A DNA stretch of 53,648 bases from JBAZWV01 sp964393325 (GCA_964393325.1 CAYMTE010000007.1:1-53648); one strand, 5' to 3'; positions 24,395-33,296 are shown, numbered from the stretch's first letter. The notes: generated by a model from the sequence alone, not told the origin. Numbers and translations are program-made.

Positions 24395-25633
24395 ATGCGG
24401 CTCCGTGATCTCCTCCCCCTCTCCATCAACGCGCTGCTCGTCAACAAGGCGCGATCCATGCTCACGATGCTCGGCATTATCATCGGTATCGCATCGGTGA
24501 TGCTTATGGTATCCGTTGGTGAGGCCGCGCAGCACTATTTGTTGTCGCAAGTTGCATCATTTGGCAGCGATCTCATCTTCATTGAGGACGGTCGTGGCGA
24601 CGGAAGTGAAAGCAATGGTCCTCCGACCGCGCTTCCAAAACAAGCACTCACGGTTCGCGACTACGACAAGCTCAAAAACTTGAGCTGGACAAAGGCTGTC
24701 GCGGCAAGCGTTATCACAAGCGATATCGTGTCCGGACAAGGCGCAGAAAAACGCACAACCGTGAACGGCTCATCGCCGGATGAACTCGCCGCGTTTAATA
24801 CTAGCGTCGAAGAAGGTCGGTTTATTGAACAAACGGATCTCGACAGTCGCTCGCGTGTCGTCGTGATCGGGCAAGCCGTGGCAGACAAACTCTTTGGCGA
24901 AGAAAATCCCATCGGACGCACGGTAAAACTCTCGCGCCAACCGTTCCGTGTGATCGGCGTGATGACTCCCGGCGGCACGCGATTCTTTTCGGACCTTGAT
25001 GACCAGGTGTACATTCCGTTCACCGCCTTTTTTGACCTCTACAACAAAAATCGATTGAACTTTCTCTCGGTCAAAAGCGGTGACATCCCGCCGTCCGAAG
25101 CAAAAGAACTGCTTCGCATTACGCTCCGTGAAACGCATAACATCGACAATCCGAACAACGACCTCAAGAAAGACGATTTTCATGTTCAATCCCAAGAAGA
25201 CGCCATCCAAACCATCGGCACGATTAGCACCGTTCTGCAGATTCTCCTTGGCGCCATCGCTTCCATCTCTCTCTTCGTGGCGGGTATCGGGATCATGAAC
25301 ATCATGTATGTCACGATCACCGAACGGACGCGGGAGATCGGACTTCGTAAAGCGATTGGCGCAACGCGAAGCGATATTCTTCGACAATTTCTCGCCGAAG
25401 CCATCGTCCTTACGACCGTCGCCGGCGCCTTTGGCGTCCTCGCCGGGTTCTCTCTTTCCTGGATCGCCATTCGCATTATTCTCCTCTTCCAGAGTGGCTG
25501 GGCATTTGTGATTCCATGGACAGGCGCAGCAATTTCTTTTTCCATTTCTGCTGCTATTGGCATCATTTTCGGCTACTTCCCCGCTCGCCGCGCGGCAAAG
25601 CTGAATCCCATCGAGGCATTGAGATACGAGTAA
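24395..25633 (+). CDS. MacB-type ABC permease 2 (412 aa)
   Basis: Same layout as the preceding gene, with IGIMNIMYVTITERTREIGL and the closing GYFPARRAAKLNPIEALRYE. ATG 24395 follows the previous stop by one base; the longer in-frame start at 24329 lies inside the preceding gene. The two permeases share long identical stretches, a tandem duplication that has diverged mostly in the outer domain. The operon ends at the terminator at 25661. Confidence 0.92.
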   Translation: MRLRDLLPLSINALLVNKARSMLTMLGIIIGIASVMLMVSVGEAAQHYLLSQVASFGSDLIFIEDGRGDGSESNGPPTALPKQALTVRDYDKLKNLSWTKAVAASVITSDIVSGQGAEKRTTVNGSSPDELAAFNTSVEEGRFIEQTDLDSRSRVVVIGQAVADKLFGEENPIGRTVKLSRQPFRVIGVMTPGGTRFFSDLDDQVYIPFTAFFDLYNKNRLNFLSVKSGDIPPSEAKELLRITLRETHNIDNPNNDLKKDDFHVQSQEDAIQTIGTISTVLQILLGAIASISLFVAGIGIMNIMYVTITERTREIGLRKAIGATRSDILRQFLAEAIVLTTVAGAFGVLAGFSLSWIAIRIILLFQSGWAFVIPWTGAAISFSISAAIGIIFGYFPARRAAKLNPIEALRYE

Positions 25634-25660
25634 GTCCGCAACAACAAATCCATTCATTAT

Positions 25661-25684
25661 AAAGCCCTGTCCCACAGGGCTTTT
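25661..25684 (+). terminator. terminator of the AbrB-efflux operon
   Basis: AAAGCCCTG and CAGGGCTTTT around a 5-nt loop. Confidence 0.8.
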
Positions 25685-25700
25685 GCTTGCCAATGAGATG

Positions 25701-25760
25701 GAATAGTCATCCCAACCGACGAGTCCACGAGGAGCGGAGGAATGACGAAGGAGAATCGAC
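25701..25760. repeat. dispersed palindromic repeat, copy 2 (degenerate)
   Basis: Carries GTCATCCCAACCGACGAG and GGAGGAATGACGAAGGAG, matching the ends of the copies at 4781 and 48951. It lies between the efflux operon terminator and the minus-strand gene at 25922. Confidence 0.45.
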
Positions 25761-25779
25761 TTTGTCGGAATAACAAAAG

Positions 25780-25868
25780 AGCCGCATCTACGAGACGCAC
25801 GCTCCGTTGTTGAAGCTGTGCGTTGTAGATGCGGCTGCGCCACGTGACGCAAAAACGTTTTACGTGGC
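25780..25868. terminator. two long hairpins at the 3' end of the minus-strand orphan gene
   Basis: AGCCGCATCTAC (25780-25791) pairs with GTAGATGCGGCT (25825-25836), extended inward by GACGCAC/GTGCGTT. GCCACGT (25839) pairs with ACGTGGC (25862). Their position after the stop at 25922 suggests transcript ends, although T-runs are weak. Confidence 0.4.
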
Positions 25869-25921
25869 CGAGTGAGACTGGATCCGCACCTCTCACAAAA
25901 GATGGAGCGAGTTCCAAAGGT

Positions 25922-26764
25922 TCAAGCGCCGAGTGCCGGGGACTCCCGCAAGCGAGGCACCGAGCAGCCCGGGCTGTCAAGGCTACGGTCGCGGGTGTAG
26001 ACGTTCACCTGACGGCTGCTACGGTCGAAGCCCACGATCACGACGTGCTGCCACGCCTTGCCGACGTACTCGGGGACGTTGACCTCGTAGCCAGCGGCGA
26101 AGAGGCCAGGGAGCTTGTCGTGGTCGATGGCGCGGATCATGTCGGGGAACATCCAGGCGATGACGAGCAGCTCGTCGGCGAGCGACTTGGAATCGCGCAC
26201 CGCCGTGATGCTCTCGCGCTTTCGGTTGGTGTCGAGATCGGCGACGATCCACTCGACAACCGCATGGTGCGTGTGGTTGCCGGAGAGGAGCCGCAGGCGC
26301 TCCACGGGCGCGCCTCTGTACTCGACCCTGCCCGAGCGGAGCAGCTCCCAGCGCCAGTACCGACCCTCGCCGAAGACGTGCTGGATACGCTCGTAATGCG
26401 CCTCGAAGGTCTTGGCGACGCCATCGGCCCCCTCGCCGAAGCGGATGCGGAAGCTGCGGTAGGCGTGCTTGCCCCGCGGCCACGCGGGAGCGGTCGAGGT
26501 GAGGCGCATGAAGTCGTCCTCGGTCAGTCCCCATTTCTCCTCGTCGTTCGCACGACGGAGAGCAGTGAGCTGCTGATCGACGGACATCTCGTAGGGGTTC
26601 TTCTCGGACATGCCGCGCTGCTGGTCGATGAACTGAAGGAGCAGCGTCGCATTGCCGCGACCGCGCATCCAGTCGGCGTGGTCGGTCGTGCCGCCTGCCT
26701 TTTCGAGAACGCGGAGCGTGGAGCTAAGAACGTCGTGCTCGATTTTCGTGATAGGGCTGGCCAT
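25922..26764 (-). CDS. conserved GC-rich orphan protein (280 aa)
   Basis: Start chosen at ATG 26764 (MASPITKIEH) behind GGAATGGGTGA; the longer frame to 26929 would overlap dinB. The protein is soluble and charged, with memorable blocks IRFGEGADGVAKTFEAHYER, HHAVVEWIVADLDTNRKRES and IAWMFPDMIRAIDHDKLPGL. I recall very similar proteins, often in several copies, from Patescibacteria genomes, all without known function. GC is visibly higher than in the neighbours and long open frames exist on both strands, hinting at transfer. The C-terminus ends near NVYTRDRSLDSPGCSVPRLR. Confidence 0.8.
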   Translation of the reverse strand: MASPITKIEHDVLSSTLRVLEKAGGTTDHADWMRGRGNATLLLQFIDQQRGMSEKNPYEMSVDQQLTALRRANDEEKWGLTEDDFMRLTSTAPAWPRGKHAYRSFRIRFGEGADGVAKTFEAHYERIQHVFGEGRYWRWELLRSGRVEYRGAPVERLRLLSGNHTHHAVVEWIVADLDTNRKRESITAVRDSKSLADELLVIAWMFPDMIRAIDHDKLPGLFAAGYEVNVPEYVGKAWQHVVIVGFDRSSRQVNVYTRDRSLDSPGCSVPRLRESPALGA

Positions 26765-26903
26765 TGGCGTCACCCATTCCTTCCCGCCCCGTTCTACCGG
26801 GGCGCGTACCGCAGGCTGTCCAGCTTCGGAAGCATTCCAAAGGCATGGAGTTGCCCATGTGTAAAAAGCGGCGGCTTCTCTGTAGCTGGTTTTCGGGAAA
26901 ATG

Positions 26904-28238
26904 TCAATAGTATTTGTCACCGACCACAATACCGTCTACTTTTCGAAACCCGATACGATCCGGAGCTTCATCACCTAGGCCAAACATCGACCCAAGTACG
27001 ATCGCGTCGTCGCCATATCGATCACGAACGCGATCAACGGCGTCAGACACAAGACGCTGACGCTCACGCTTTGGATCGTGGAGTCGTTCCGGTGCGGATT
27101 GAACAATCGCTGAGAACTGTTGCTGACCATTTGGCACGCTAAAATTCGACAAGGTAACCGCCAAAAAATTCACCTCCTCTCCATGCCACGCCCCCTCGAG
27201 CAACTGACACGCTGCAGCAACAAGCGTAAATGAATCACGCGCGGGTTCATCGAGATGAAGATAGCGAAACCCGCCTGCATCACTGTCTCGCATCGGATTC
27301 CAAAACGGCCCCGTTGGACGCGGACCCATCGGTGTTCGGAACCCGACGGAGATTGATACCGTTCCGGCGTAGAGCCCCTCTCGTCGCATTCGCCGCGCTG
27401 CACGTTCCGTGAGTCGAACGAGAACGGGCAACACCTTCTTTTCACGATTTACGCGGCGTGGCACGCAATAGGAATGCCCGATAGAACTCGGCACATGCAG
27501 ATCGGTACTCGACACTCTCTCAAACTCCATCCCATGCAAACGACACCAAAGGTATAAACCATACTTCCCAAACAATCGCATCAGGTTCGCGGGCGGATAA
27601 CGCTTCACATCGAGTAATGTCTGCATTCCCGCACGTTCAAGCCGCTTTCGAATCCGCGGACCAATACCGCACACATCCTCAAGATCGAGCGTCGCAAGAA
27701 TGGCATCGAGATTATCACGATCAAGAACGACGAGACCGTTTGGTTTTTCCAAATCGGATGCCGTCTTTGCCAAAAAACGCGTTGGCGCAATACCGATAGA
27801 GCATCGAAGCCAATCCCCGACTTCATTCGTGATACGACGACGAACACGCGTCAGCGCCCACGCCGCTTCCGCCGCGTCGCGATACCATCCCGTAAGATCA
27901 AGAAACGCCTCATCAATGGAATAGATCTCCATGCGATCCGTCAGCTCCGCAAGAAGCGAGAAGACACGAGAGGAAACCGCGCGATATTTTGGCGGATCAT
28001 TTTGCACGAGCTTCAGTCGCGGACAAAGCTCTCGTGCACGCTCAACTGTCATCCCTGCTTTCACGCCGCAGCGCTTCGCTTCAATCGAAGAAGCGATCAC
28101 ACACCCATGCGTATGCAAATATGCGCACACGCCAATCGGCTCACCTCGTAAAAATGGATTTGCTTGCTGTTCGACAGACGCAAAAAACGAGTTCATGTCG
28201 ACATGCGCGATGAGTTTGTTCGACAGCGGAGGAAGCAT
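26904..28238 (-). CDS. dinB: DNA polymerase IV, Y-family (444 aa)
   Basis: Translesion polymerase. The catalytic blocks are present: HVDMNSFFASVEQQ with the first aspartate, and YSIDEAFLDLT with the Asp-Glu pair near residue 110. The helix-hairpin-helix region (LEDVCGIGPRIRKRLERAGM) and little finger follow. The C-terminus is longer than in E. coli Pol IV (351 aa). It starts 3 nt after the small gene at 28242 and lies in one unit with lexA, so it should be SOS-induced. No Shine-Dalgarno sequence. Confidence 0.95.
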   Translation of the reverse strand: MLPPLSNKLIAHVDMNSFFASVEQQANPFLRGEPIGVCAYLHTHGCVIASSIEAKRCGVKAGMTVERARELCPRLKLVQNDPPKYRAVSSRVFSLLAELTDRMEIYSIDEAFLDLTGWYRDAAEAAWALTRVRRRITNEVGDWLRCSIGIAPTRFLAKTASDLEKPNGLVVLDRDNLDAILATLDLEDVCGIGPRIRKRLERAGMQTLLDVKRYPPANLMRLFGKYGLYLWCRLHGMEFERVSSTDLHVPSSIGHSYCVPRRVNREKKVLPVLVRLTERAARRMRREGLYAGTVSISVGFRTPMGPRPTGPFWNPMRDSDAGGFRYLHLDEPARDSFTLVAAACQLLEGAWHGEEVNFLAVTLSNFSVPNGQQQFSAIVQSAPERLHDPKRERQRLVSDAVDRVRDRYGDDAIVLGSMFGLGDEAPDRIGFRKVDGIVVGDKYY

Positions 28239-28241
28239 ATC

Positions 28242-28487
28242 TCATAGCACCGCCATATCTTCGAGCGTCCACGACATTGTTTCGGTTGAAAAGGAAAGAC
28301 GATACGCATTCACCTCGTCAGAAACGGAAAAAATATACGTCTTTTCACGACCTCGGCGCTCGGCATGAACGAGATTCACACGTTTCACTTGATAATGCCG
28401 ATTTCCCCACTTAAACACCATGGGTTCCGCACGATTGTGACGAAACGTCGCTAAGACTTCGATGGGTTCAGAAATGTGGGAATACAT
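28242..28487 (-). CDS. small SOS-operon protein, DUF6504-like (81 aa)
   Basis: Lies between lexA (50 nt from this start, 20 nt from the alternative one) and dinB (3 nt). The sequence has the pattern of DUF6504-type proteins next to translesion polymerases: PMVFKWGNRHYQVKRVNLVH, then YIFSVSDEVNAYRLSFSTET and MSWTLEDM. Assignment is from memory of that pattern. The start is taken at ATG 28487 (MYSHISEP); a GTG at 28517 would add ten residues. It could be a partner or regulator of the polymerase. Confidence 0.75.
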   Translation of the reverse strand: MYSHISEPIEVLATFRHNRAEPMVFKWGNRHYQVKRVNLVHAERRGREKTYIFSVSDEVNAYRLSFSTETMSWTLEDMAVL

Positions 28488-28537
28488 ATTCAAAAGACAC
28501 CAAGAGTAACACCTCACGTTTTACGAATATTCTCTGT

Positions 28538-29155
28538 TTATCGTGCCTTAAACGTTCGGATGACCGCCTTCACAACTCCTTGAATAAGCGGGTCGTAGCA
28601 ATAAATCGGCTTCATCGTGGAGTTTGCGGGCTGGAGACGAATGCGATCTCGTTCGCGATAGAACCGTTTGAGTGTCGCGTATGAATTGTCGAGAAGTGCG
28701 ACGACAACATCTCCGTTTTTTGGAGAAGGGTTCCGTTCGACAACAACATAATCTCCATCAAAAATTCCATCTTCAATCATAGATTCCCCTTTCACACGAA
28801 GAACGTATGAATTGGCGGAATCCGGCGCTAAATCAACGGGAACGGCAAATGTCTCGTGCTCTTCAACGGCCTCAATCGGAGACCCGGCCGTAATCAATCC
28901 CTTCAACGGAAGAATTACGCTCTTCCCCCATCGCACCGCCTTGTCCGTCGGCTCGAGATCACGCGAAGACGCGGCACCGTTGCCGCGTAAGAATCCGCGT
29001 TCACGCAGTGCCTGAATATGAACATGCACCGTGGAAGGAGAGGCGAGATCGAGCCCCGAAGCGATCTCTCGAAAGGAGGGCGGATAGCCGCGCTCATGAA
29101 TGAACGAGACGATGAAGTCGAGGACTTCTTTTTGCTTTGGTGTAAGTGGGGGCAT
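28538..29155 (-). CDS. lexA: SOS repressor LexA (205 aa)
   Basis: The N-terminal winged helix (PPSFREIASGLDLASPSTVH) binds DNA. The self-cleavage site is Ala90-Gly91 in LITAGSPIEA, and the catalytic pair is Ser125 (KGESMIEDG) and Lys163 (YATLKRF). All parts needed for RecA-stimulated cleavage are present. It heads a three-gene unit lexA-orf-dinB. The shared element sits in its own promoter, so autoregulation is likely. ATG 29155 has no Shine-Dalgarno sequence. Confidence 0.97.
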   Translation of the reverse strand: MPPLTPKQKEVLDFIVSFIHERGYPPSFREIASGLDLASPSTVHVHIQALRERGFLRGNGAASSRDLEPTDKAVRWGKSVILPLKGLITAGSPIEAVEEHETFAVPVDLAPDSANSYVLRVKGESMIEDGIFDGDYVVVERNPSPKNGDVVVALLDNSYATLKRFYRERDRIRLQPANSTMKPIYCYDPLIQGVVKAVIRTFKAR

Positions 29156-29164
29156 AGAGCGTAC

Positions 29165-29178
29165 GAGTTCATGAACTC
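29165..29178. other. 14-bp perfect palindrome in the lexA leader
   Basis: GAGTTCATGAACTC lies 10-23 nt upstream of the lexA start. It could be a second regulator site or a small hairpin. Confidence 0.35.
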
Positions 29179-29186
29179 ATACCCAA

Positions 29187-29215
29187 AGAATAGAACAGAA
29201 ATAGAACATCGTCAA
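29187..29215 (-). promoter_or_regulatory. lexA promoter with the SOS element in its spacer
   Basis: On the minus strand TTGACG (29210-29215), 17-nt spacer, TATTCT (29187-29192). The 20-bp element shared with recA occupies 29190-29209, that is the whole spacer and part of the -10. A repressor bound there would block polymerase. Confidence 0.75.
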
Positions 29216-29337
29216 CGCTTGAAATAGAAGGGATTTTTGAATTATCCACACACTACTCCATTCCTTGACACAAACGCTGGTCTTTGGCAGCGGTAGATAT
29301 AGGGCGCCCCACTAACACAATCGCATTTCACACTCTC

Positions 29338-31893
29338 ATGCGTATTTCTGATTCTGTTCAAAGACTCTGTTCGCGTTTCCTTATCGGGATGCTCATCGTC
29401 TCATCGGTCGCTCTACATGTACCTCCTGTGCATGCATCCTCACCAATTGTCATCGGCGAAGTTGCCTGGGCTGGCACATCCGCTTCTCTTGCGGATGAGT
29501 GGGTAGAGCTCTGGAATCTAGGCGACACAGACGCGTCTCTCGCCGGCTATTCGCTACGCGGAGCAAGCGCGGCCCCCATCTTCTTTCCCGAAGACGCCAT
29601 CATTCCGGCTCACGGGACGTTCCTCATTTCAAATTACGCGGATACGGACACGAAAAGCACACTCAATATCACGGCAAACGTCGTCACGACAACGGTGTCA
29701 CTTTCCAATAGCACCCTTCACCTCTCCCTCTACGATGCAACGCAAGAGATTGATAGCGTTGGCAATGGAGGCGCTCCTCCTGCCGGATCCAGCGGAACAC
29801 CAAAAGCATCCATGATTCGTACTGGCGCAGAATGGGTCATGGCAACCACGACGATGAATATGGATGCTGGCAAAACTGATTTAGGCACACCAGGACATTG
29901 CGATGGTTGTTCTATCCAAGAAATTACAGAACCCCCGTCTGAACCCTCGGTAGCAGAACCGGATCCCGTAGCCATACCAACCGAACCGGAACTCACTACA
30001 TCAACCGAACCGACCACGCTACCCTCCGAAACCACAACATCAACCACCCCCGAAGAACCGCCGATCACACCTCAAGTAGAAGTCCCCAACGCTACGACAA
30101 CCTCTTCTTCTGAACCGATCGAGGCGCCGACCGAATCTACCGTGCCGACCATCGAGGAAATTCCTTCAGAACCTACTACTGACGCTGTTACGTCGACCGA
30201 ACCCATCACCGTCCAAACGCCTGCCTCTGAAGAAAGCCAGACAACGCCAGCAGCGGAACCCGTACAGGAGGCTATTGTCGCAACGACATCCACTGTAGAG
30301 GAACCCGTCCAAACGTTTACAACAACGACAGCTATCGAAATAGCAACACCCTCCCCCGAACAACCGAATTCGATCGCGTCAGCACCAGCACCCGAAGCAA
30401 CAATGCCACCAATCGTTACTCCCCCTTCATTTGAGCTCCTCCGACTCAACGAGTTCATGCCGCAACCTGAAAATGAAGCAGAGTGGATCGAGATTACAAG
30501 TTTGAATCCGGCCGTTCCCATCGCTCTAGAAAATGTCGCCCTGTACGACGCGGTTGGAAAAATTGCGACTATCACGAGCGGAACCATCGACGGCACAACA
30601 CCCTTTGTCCGCATCAATTTGTCTTCCGCGAAATTGAATAACGGAGGCGACACCGTGACGCTTCGCGATCCATCCGGACGAATCCTCGATGGCGTCGCCT
30701 ATACATTTTCTGAAAAAGCACAGAGCTGGATTCGTACACCAGACGCAACCGGTGATTGGCAGGTCACGACAACTCCTACGCCAAAAGCGGCAAACATCTT
30801 GCAAGAAGAAGTGATCCTAGAGGAGCCGACGATATCGACAACCGCATCGGCTACGTCAACGACATCAACCGTTTCGACACCGGTGATCACCGCCGCACCC
30901 GCAAGTACATCTTCCGCCGCACCCGCTTCGGCATCAACGATCTCAATACCCCCGTCTCTTCCCGACGCGCCGATTCTGACAGCTCCCCAAAAAACAACGG
31001 TGCAAAAACCCGCATCCGTCGTACCTAACAAAAAAGCGTCCGCAAAAACAACTTCATCGAAACCAAAACAACCCGCAACGACAAACGCATCAACCGCTAC
31101 AAAAAAATCCACCACGACAAAAAAGACCGCTTCAAAGCCACAACCTCAATCCATTACCCATGCTATGGCGCACGATGAATCATACGGTGGCGTTACCGTC
31201 GCTCTTCAGGGCGTCGTTGGAACACCCCCGAGCCTGCTCTCCGGTCACTACTTTATTCTTCTCTCCAACGACGGCAGAGGCATCAAAGTTCACGTTCCAA
31301 CAAGTCGCAAACTCCCCGAAGCGGGGGCAGAGGTACGCGTCGTCGGCGTGCTCAACTTTGATGATCGAGGCGTTCCATCGCTTGGCATGCGAAAAGACGA
31401 TTCTCTCGAGACCCTTTCCTCAAATACGAGCCGCATTCCGAAACCGCGCATCGTCGATCTTCTTGCGCCCTCAACGGAGGACGCATGGAGTCTCCTTCAT
31501 GTCAGCGGAACTGTATTAAGCGTCAAAGGAACGACCGTCACATTAGATCTTCAAGACGCAGAAATCGCCGTATCTATTAAGCCGCTCACCGGATATCGTG
31601 CATCACGTATCCAGGTTGGTGACGCGCTTCGAGTACAGGGCGTGCTTGATATCAGTCAGGATACGCCGCGGCTTATCGCTCGCACAGCCGACGATATCGA
31701 CATCACGGGACACGCGACCCTAAAGCCATCCTCATCAACAAAAAACACTCTTCCTGGATGGATTCCGTTCGGCGCAGCAGGCATGGCCGTTGCCGGAACA
31801 GAAGGCGCAAAAAAACTTCGTGACCGCTGGAAACAACGTTCACTTGAAAAAATACTGCAAACAGGACTCAATACAACTGAATCAACACCATGA
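29338..31893 (+). CDS. surface protein with two lamin-tail domains and an OB-like domain (851 aa)
   Basis: Signal peptide (LIGMLIVSSVALHVPPVHAS). Lamin-tail-like domain 1 follows (about 35-195, IVIGEVAWAGTSASLADEWV). A long Thr/Pro/Glu/Ser linker runs to about 355. Domain 2 (FELLRLNEFMPQPENEAEWI) is followed by a second linker rich in Ala, Thr and Lys. A small OB-fold-like part (VALQGVVGTPPSLLSGHYFI) and a C-terminal hydrophobic segment (WIPFGAAGMAVAGTEGAKKL) close it. It is exported and probably anchored at its C-terminus. ATG 29338 has no ribosome site. The lipoprotein gene overlaps by 4 nt. Confidence 0.82.
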   Translation: MRISDSVQRLCSRFLIGMLIVSSVALHVPPVHASSPIVIGEVAWAGTSASLADEWVELWNLGDTDASLAGYSLRGASAAPIFFPEDAIIPAHGTFLISNYADTDTKSTLNITANVVTTTVSLSNSTLHLSLYDATQEIDSVGNGGAPPAGSSGTPKASMIRTGAEWVMATTTMNMDAGKTDLGTPGHCDGCSIQEITEPPSEPSVAEPDPVAIPTEPELTTSTEPTTLPSETTTSTTPEEPPITPQVEVPNATTTSSSEPIEAPTESTVPTIEEIPSEPTTDAVTSTEPITVQTPASEESQTTPAAEPVQEAIVATTSTVEEPVQTFTTTTAIEIATPSPEQPNSIASAPAPEATMPPIVTPPSFELLRLNEFMPQPENEAEWIEITSLNPAVPIALENVALYDAVGKIATITSGTIDGTTPFVRINLSSAKLNNGGDTVTLRDPSGRILDGVAYTFSEKAQSWIRTPDATGDWQVTTTPTPKAANILQEEVILEEPTISTTASATSTTSTVSTPVITAAPASTSSAAPASASTISIPPSLPDAPILTAPQKTTVQKPASVVPNKKASAKTTSSKPKQPATTNASTATKKSTTTKKTASKPQPQSITHAMAHDESYGGVTVALQGVVGTPPSLLSGHYFILLSNDGRGIKVHVPTSRKLPEAGAEVRVVGVLNFDDRGVPSLGMRKDDSLETLSSNTSRIPKPRIVDLLAPSTEDAWSLLHVSGTVLSVKGTTVTLDLQDAEIAVSIKPLTGYRASRIQVGDALRVQGVLDISQDTPRLIARTADDIDITGHATLKPSSSTKNTLPGWIPFGAAGMAVAGTEGAKKLRDRWKQRSLEKILQTGLNTTESTP

Positions 31894-32417
31894 ACAAATC
31901 CCTCCTCCTGATCATAACCGCAGCCCTGCTCTTCGGAGCAGGCTGCGGTTCTCGCACGCAAAGTGACATCACCGTGACCCCCACCTCCTCCTCACAAACG
32001 GAAGGCGCATTCACACAACCCCCGGATCTTGATCCATCGATCTGCGACGCCGAAGAAACGGAACAAGAAAACGGACGGCGTTCGTATCCCATAGCTCCAC
32101 GTTATGCCGCGCTCTCGCATCTCGGAGAACTCTACACGCTCCTCGATTGCCGAAAACGTTCTACAGCGGAAACGCGTCTTGAGAAGCAATCAGATGGAAC
32201 GTTTCGGTATACGCAAGGCATACGCTTACACTGGGAAGACACCACGCCTTCAACCGATGCAGAGCAGGTCTTACGCATCCTCGGATTCACGTCTTCGTCA
32301 GACACGACGTGGGAAGCTAACGGACCCTTCTCACTTGATCAACTCCTCTTTCTCCGCCCAGTTTTCCTTGGACCAAAGGCGCCTCGCATCACTGAAGATT
32401 GCATTCGCTGCGGATAG
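31890..32417 (+). CDS. lipoprotein (175 aa)
   Basis: The signal MNKSLLLIITAALLFGAGCG ends in a lipobox, with mature Cys at residue 19. A Ser/Thr linker follows, then a compact domain with cysteines (SICDAEETEQ, LLDCRKRS) and an ending ITEDCIRCG. The ATGA overlap with the lamin-tail gene suggests coupled translation and a shared role at the cell surface. No family recognised. Confidence 0.78.
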   Translation: MNKSLLLIITAALLFGAGCGSRTQSDITVTPTSSSQTEGAFTQPPDLDPSICDAEETEQENGRRSYPIAPRYAALSHLGELYTLLDCRKRSTAETRLEKQSDGTFRYTQGIRLHWEDTTPSTDAEQVLRILGFTSSSDTTWEANGPFSLDQLLFLRPVFLGPKAPRITEDCIRCG

Positions 32418-32454
32418 GCCGCGCAACCGAGTCAGCGCCTGCCAAAAAGAGCTC

Positions 32455-32483
32455 TTGTCAGATAGAAAGAAGTTTGATAGATT
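32455..32483 (+). promoter_or_regulatory. tRNA-Gly promoter
   Basis: TTGTCA (32455-32460), 17-nt spacer, TAGATT (32478-32483), 23 nt before the tRNA. Confidence 0.55.
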
Positions 32484-32506
32484 TCTCCCGCACAAAACAA
32501 CAACGT

Positions 32507-32581
32507 GCGGGTATCGTATAGCGGCTATTATGCCACCTTGCCAAGGTGGAGATGGGGGTTCGACTCCCCCTACCCGCTCCA
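32507..32581 (+). tRNA. tRNA-Gly (anticodon GCC)
   Basis: Acceptor GCGGGTA/TACCCGC, anticodon arm CCACC-TTGCCAA-GGTGG, T-arm GGGGG-TTCGACT-CCCCC. CCA is encoded (32579-32581). Unlike the other two tRNAs in the window, its 3' end is not duplicated downstream. Confidence 0.96.
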
Positions 32582-32586
32582 ACAAG

Positions 32587-32618
32587 AACACTTCGAGCAA
32601 TCGAGGTGTTTTTGTTTT
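32587..32618 (+). terminator. tRNA-Gly terminator
   Basis: AACACTTCGA, loop GCAA, TCGAGGTGTT, then TTTGTTTT. Confidence 0.85.
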
Positions 32619-32666
32619 ACCCTCTGCGTTTCCGCATGTATGTTTTTGTATGATACGGTGCTGGGC

Positions 32667-33269
32667 ATGCATCGCGTATATCTCATCCGCCATGGCCACG
32701 TCGACAATCCACGTTGCGTTTTTTATGGGCCAACATTTCCCCTGTCAGATCGTGGATATCGGCAAATCAACGCACTTGCAAATGACATGGCCGATGCAGG
32801 CATTCATCCCGCGGCAATCATTTCCTCCCCGTATCTCCGAACGCTTGAGAGCGCCAACATTATCGCTGCGCGCTTTCCGGACGCGAGACAAACGATGGAT
32901 AACCGCCTCGAAGAATGGCGCGTGAATGGTTGGCTCGATAAGCCCCTCGAAGAATTCTACGCGGCAACAGGCTACCGCGAGCATCCATCGTCCCCGCTCC
33001 CGCCAACCGTTGAATCGCTTGCGTCTTGTGCAGCACGAGTGAGCGCTGTTATCCGTGAAGCAATCGCGCTCCATCCTCATGCGGATATTTGCATTGTCGG
33101 TCATCGCGAACCACTTGCCGCCGCTATCCTGACGTATCAGGGCCTTGGTTTTGAAACGATCCGCACGCTTTCGTTGCCACGAGCATCCGGTTGGGAACTT
33201 TTCTTTGAAGAAAACGAGGAAATACCGCATCACGCCGCGTTCCGTTTTGACCGCTCCTCACTCGAATAA
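32667..33269 (+). CDS. histidine phosphatase superfamily protein (200 aa)
   Basis: Phosphoglycerate-mutase-like phosphatase fold. The phosphohistidine motif is LIRHGHVD near the N-terminus, a later conserved segment is LEEWRVNG, and the second histidine is in IVGHREPLAAAIL. ATG 32667 (MHRVYLIRHG) fits the family; longer frames run into the tRNA region. Family members remove phosphate from sugars, nucleotides or cofactors. The substrate cannot be told. Confidence 0.86.
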   Translation: MHRVYLIRHGHVDNPRCVFYGPTFPLSDRGYRQINALANDMADAGIHPAAIISSPYLRTLESANIIAARFPDARQTMDNRLEEWRVNGWLDKPLEEFYAATGYREHPSSPLPPTVESLASCAARVSAVIREAIALHPHADICIVGHREPLAAAILTYQGLGFETIRTLSLPRASGWELFFEENEEIPHHAAFRFDRSSLE

Positions 33270-33296
33270 GCGACGCATCCACGGTACACTTCTCTC

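Noticed and set aside
25829..27142. 437-codon plus-strand frame
   Set aside because: It is antisense to the GC-rich orphan and dinB; high GC suppresses stops. No ribosome site, and it crosses two gene ends.
29265..29299. Promoter for the lamin-tail gene
   Set aside because: TTGACA is present, but the only -10-like sequence is about 23 nt away, outside the usual spacing.
30072..30653. 193-codon minus-strand frame
   Set aside because: Antisense to the Thr/Pro-rich linker of the lamin-tail protein; valine/serine-rich by reading the repeats backwards.
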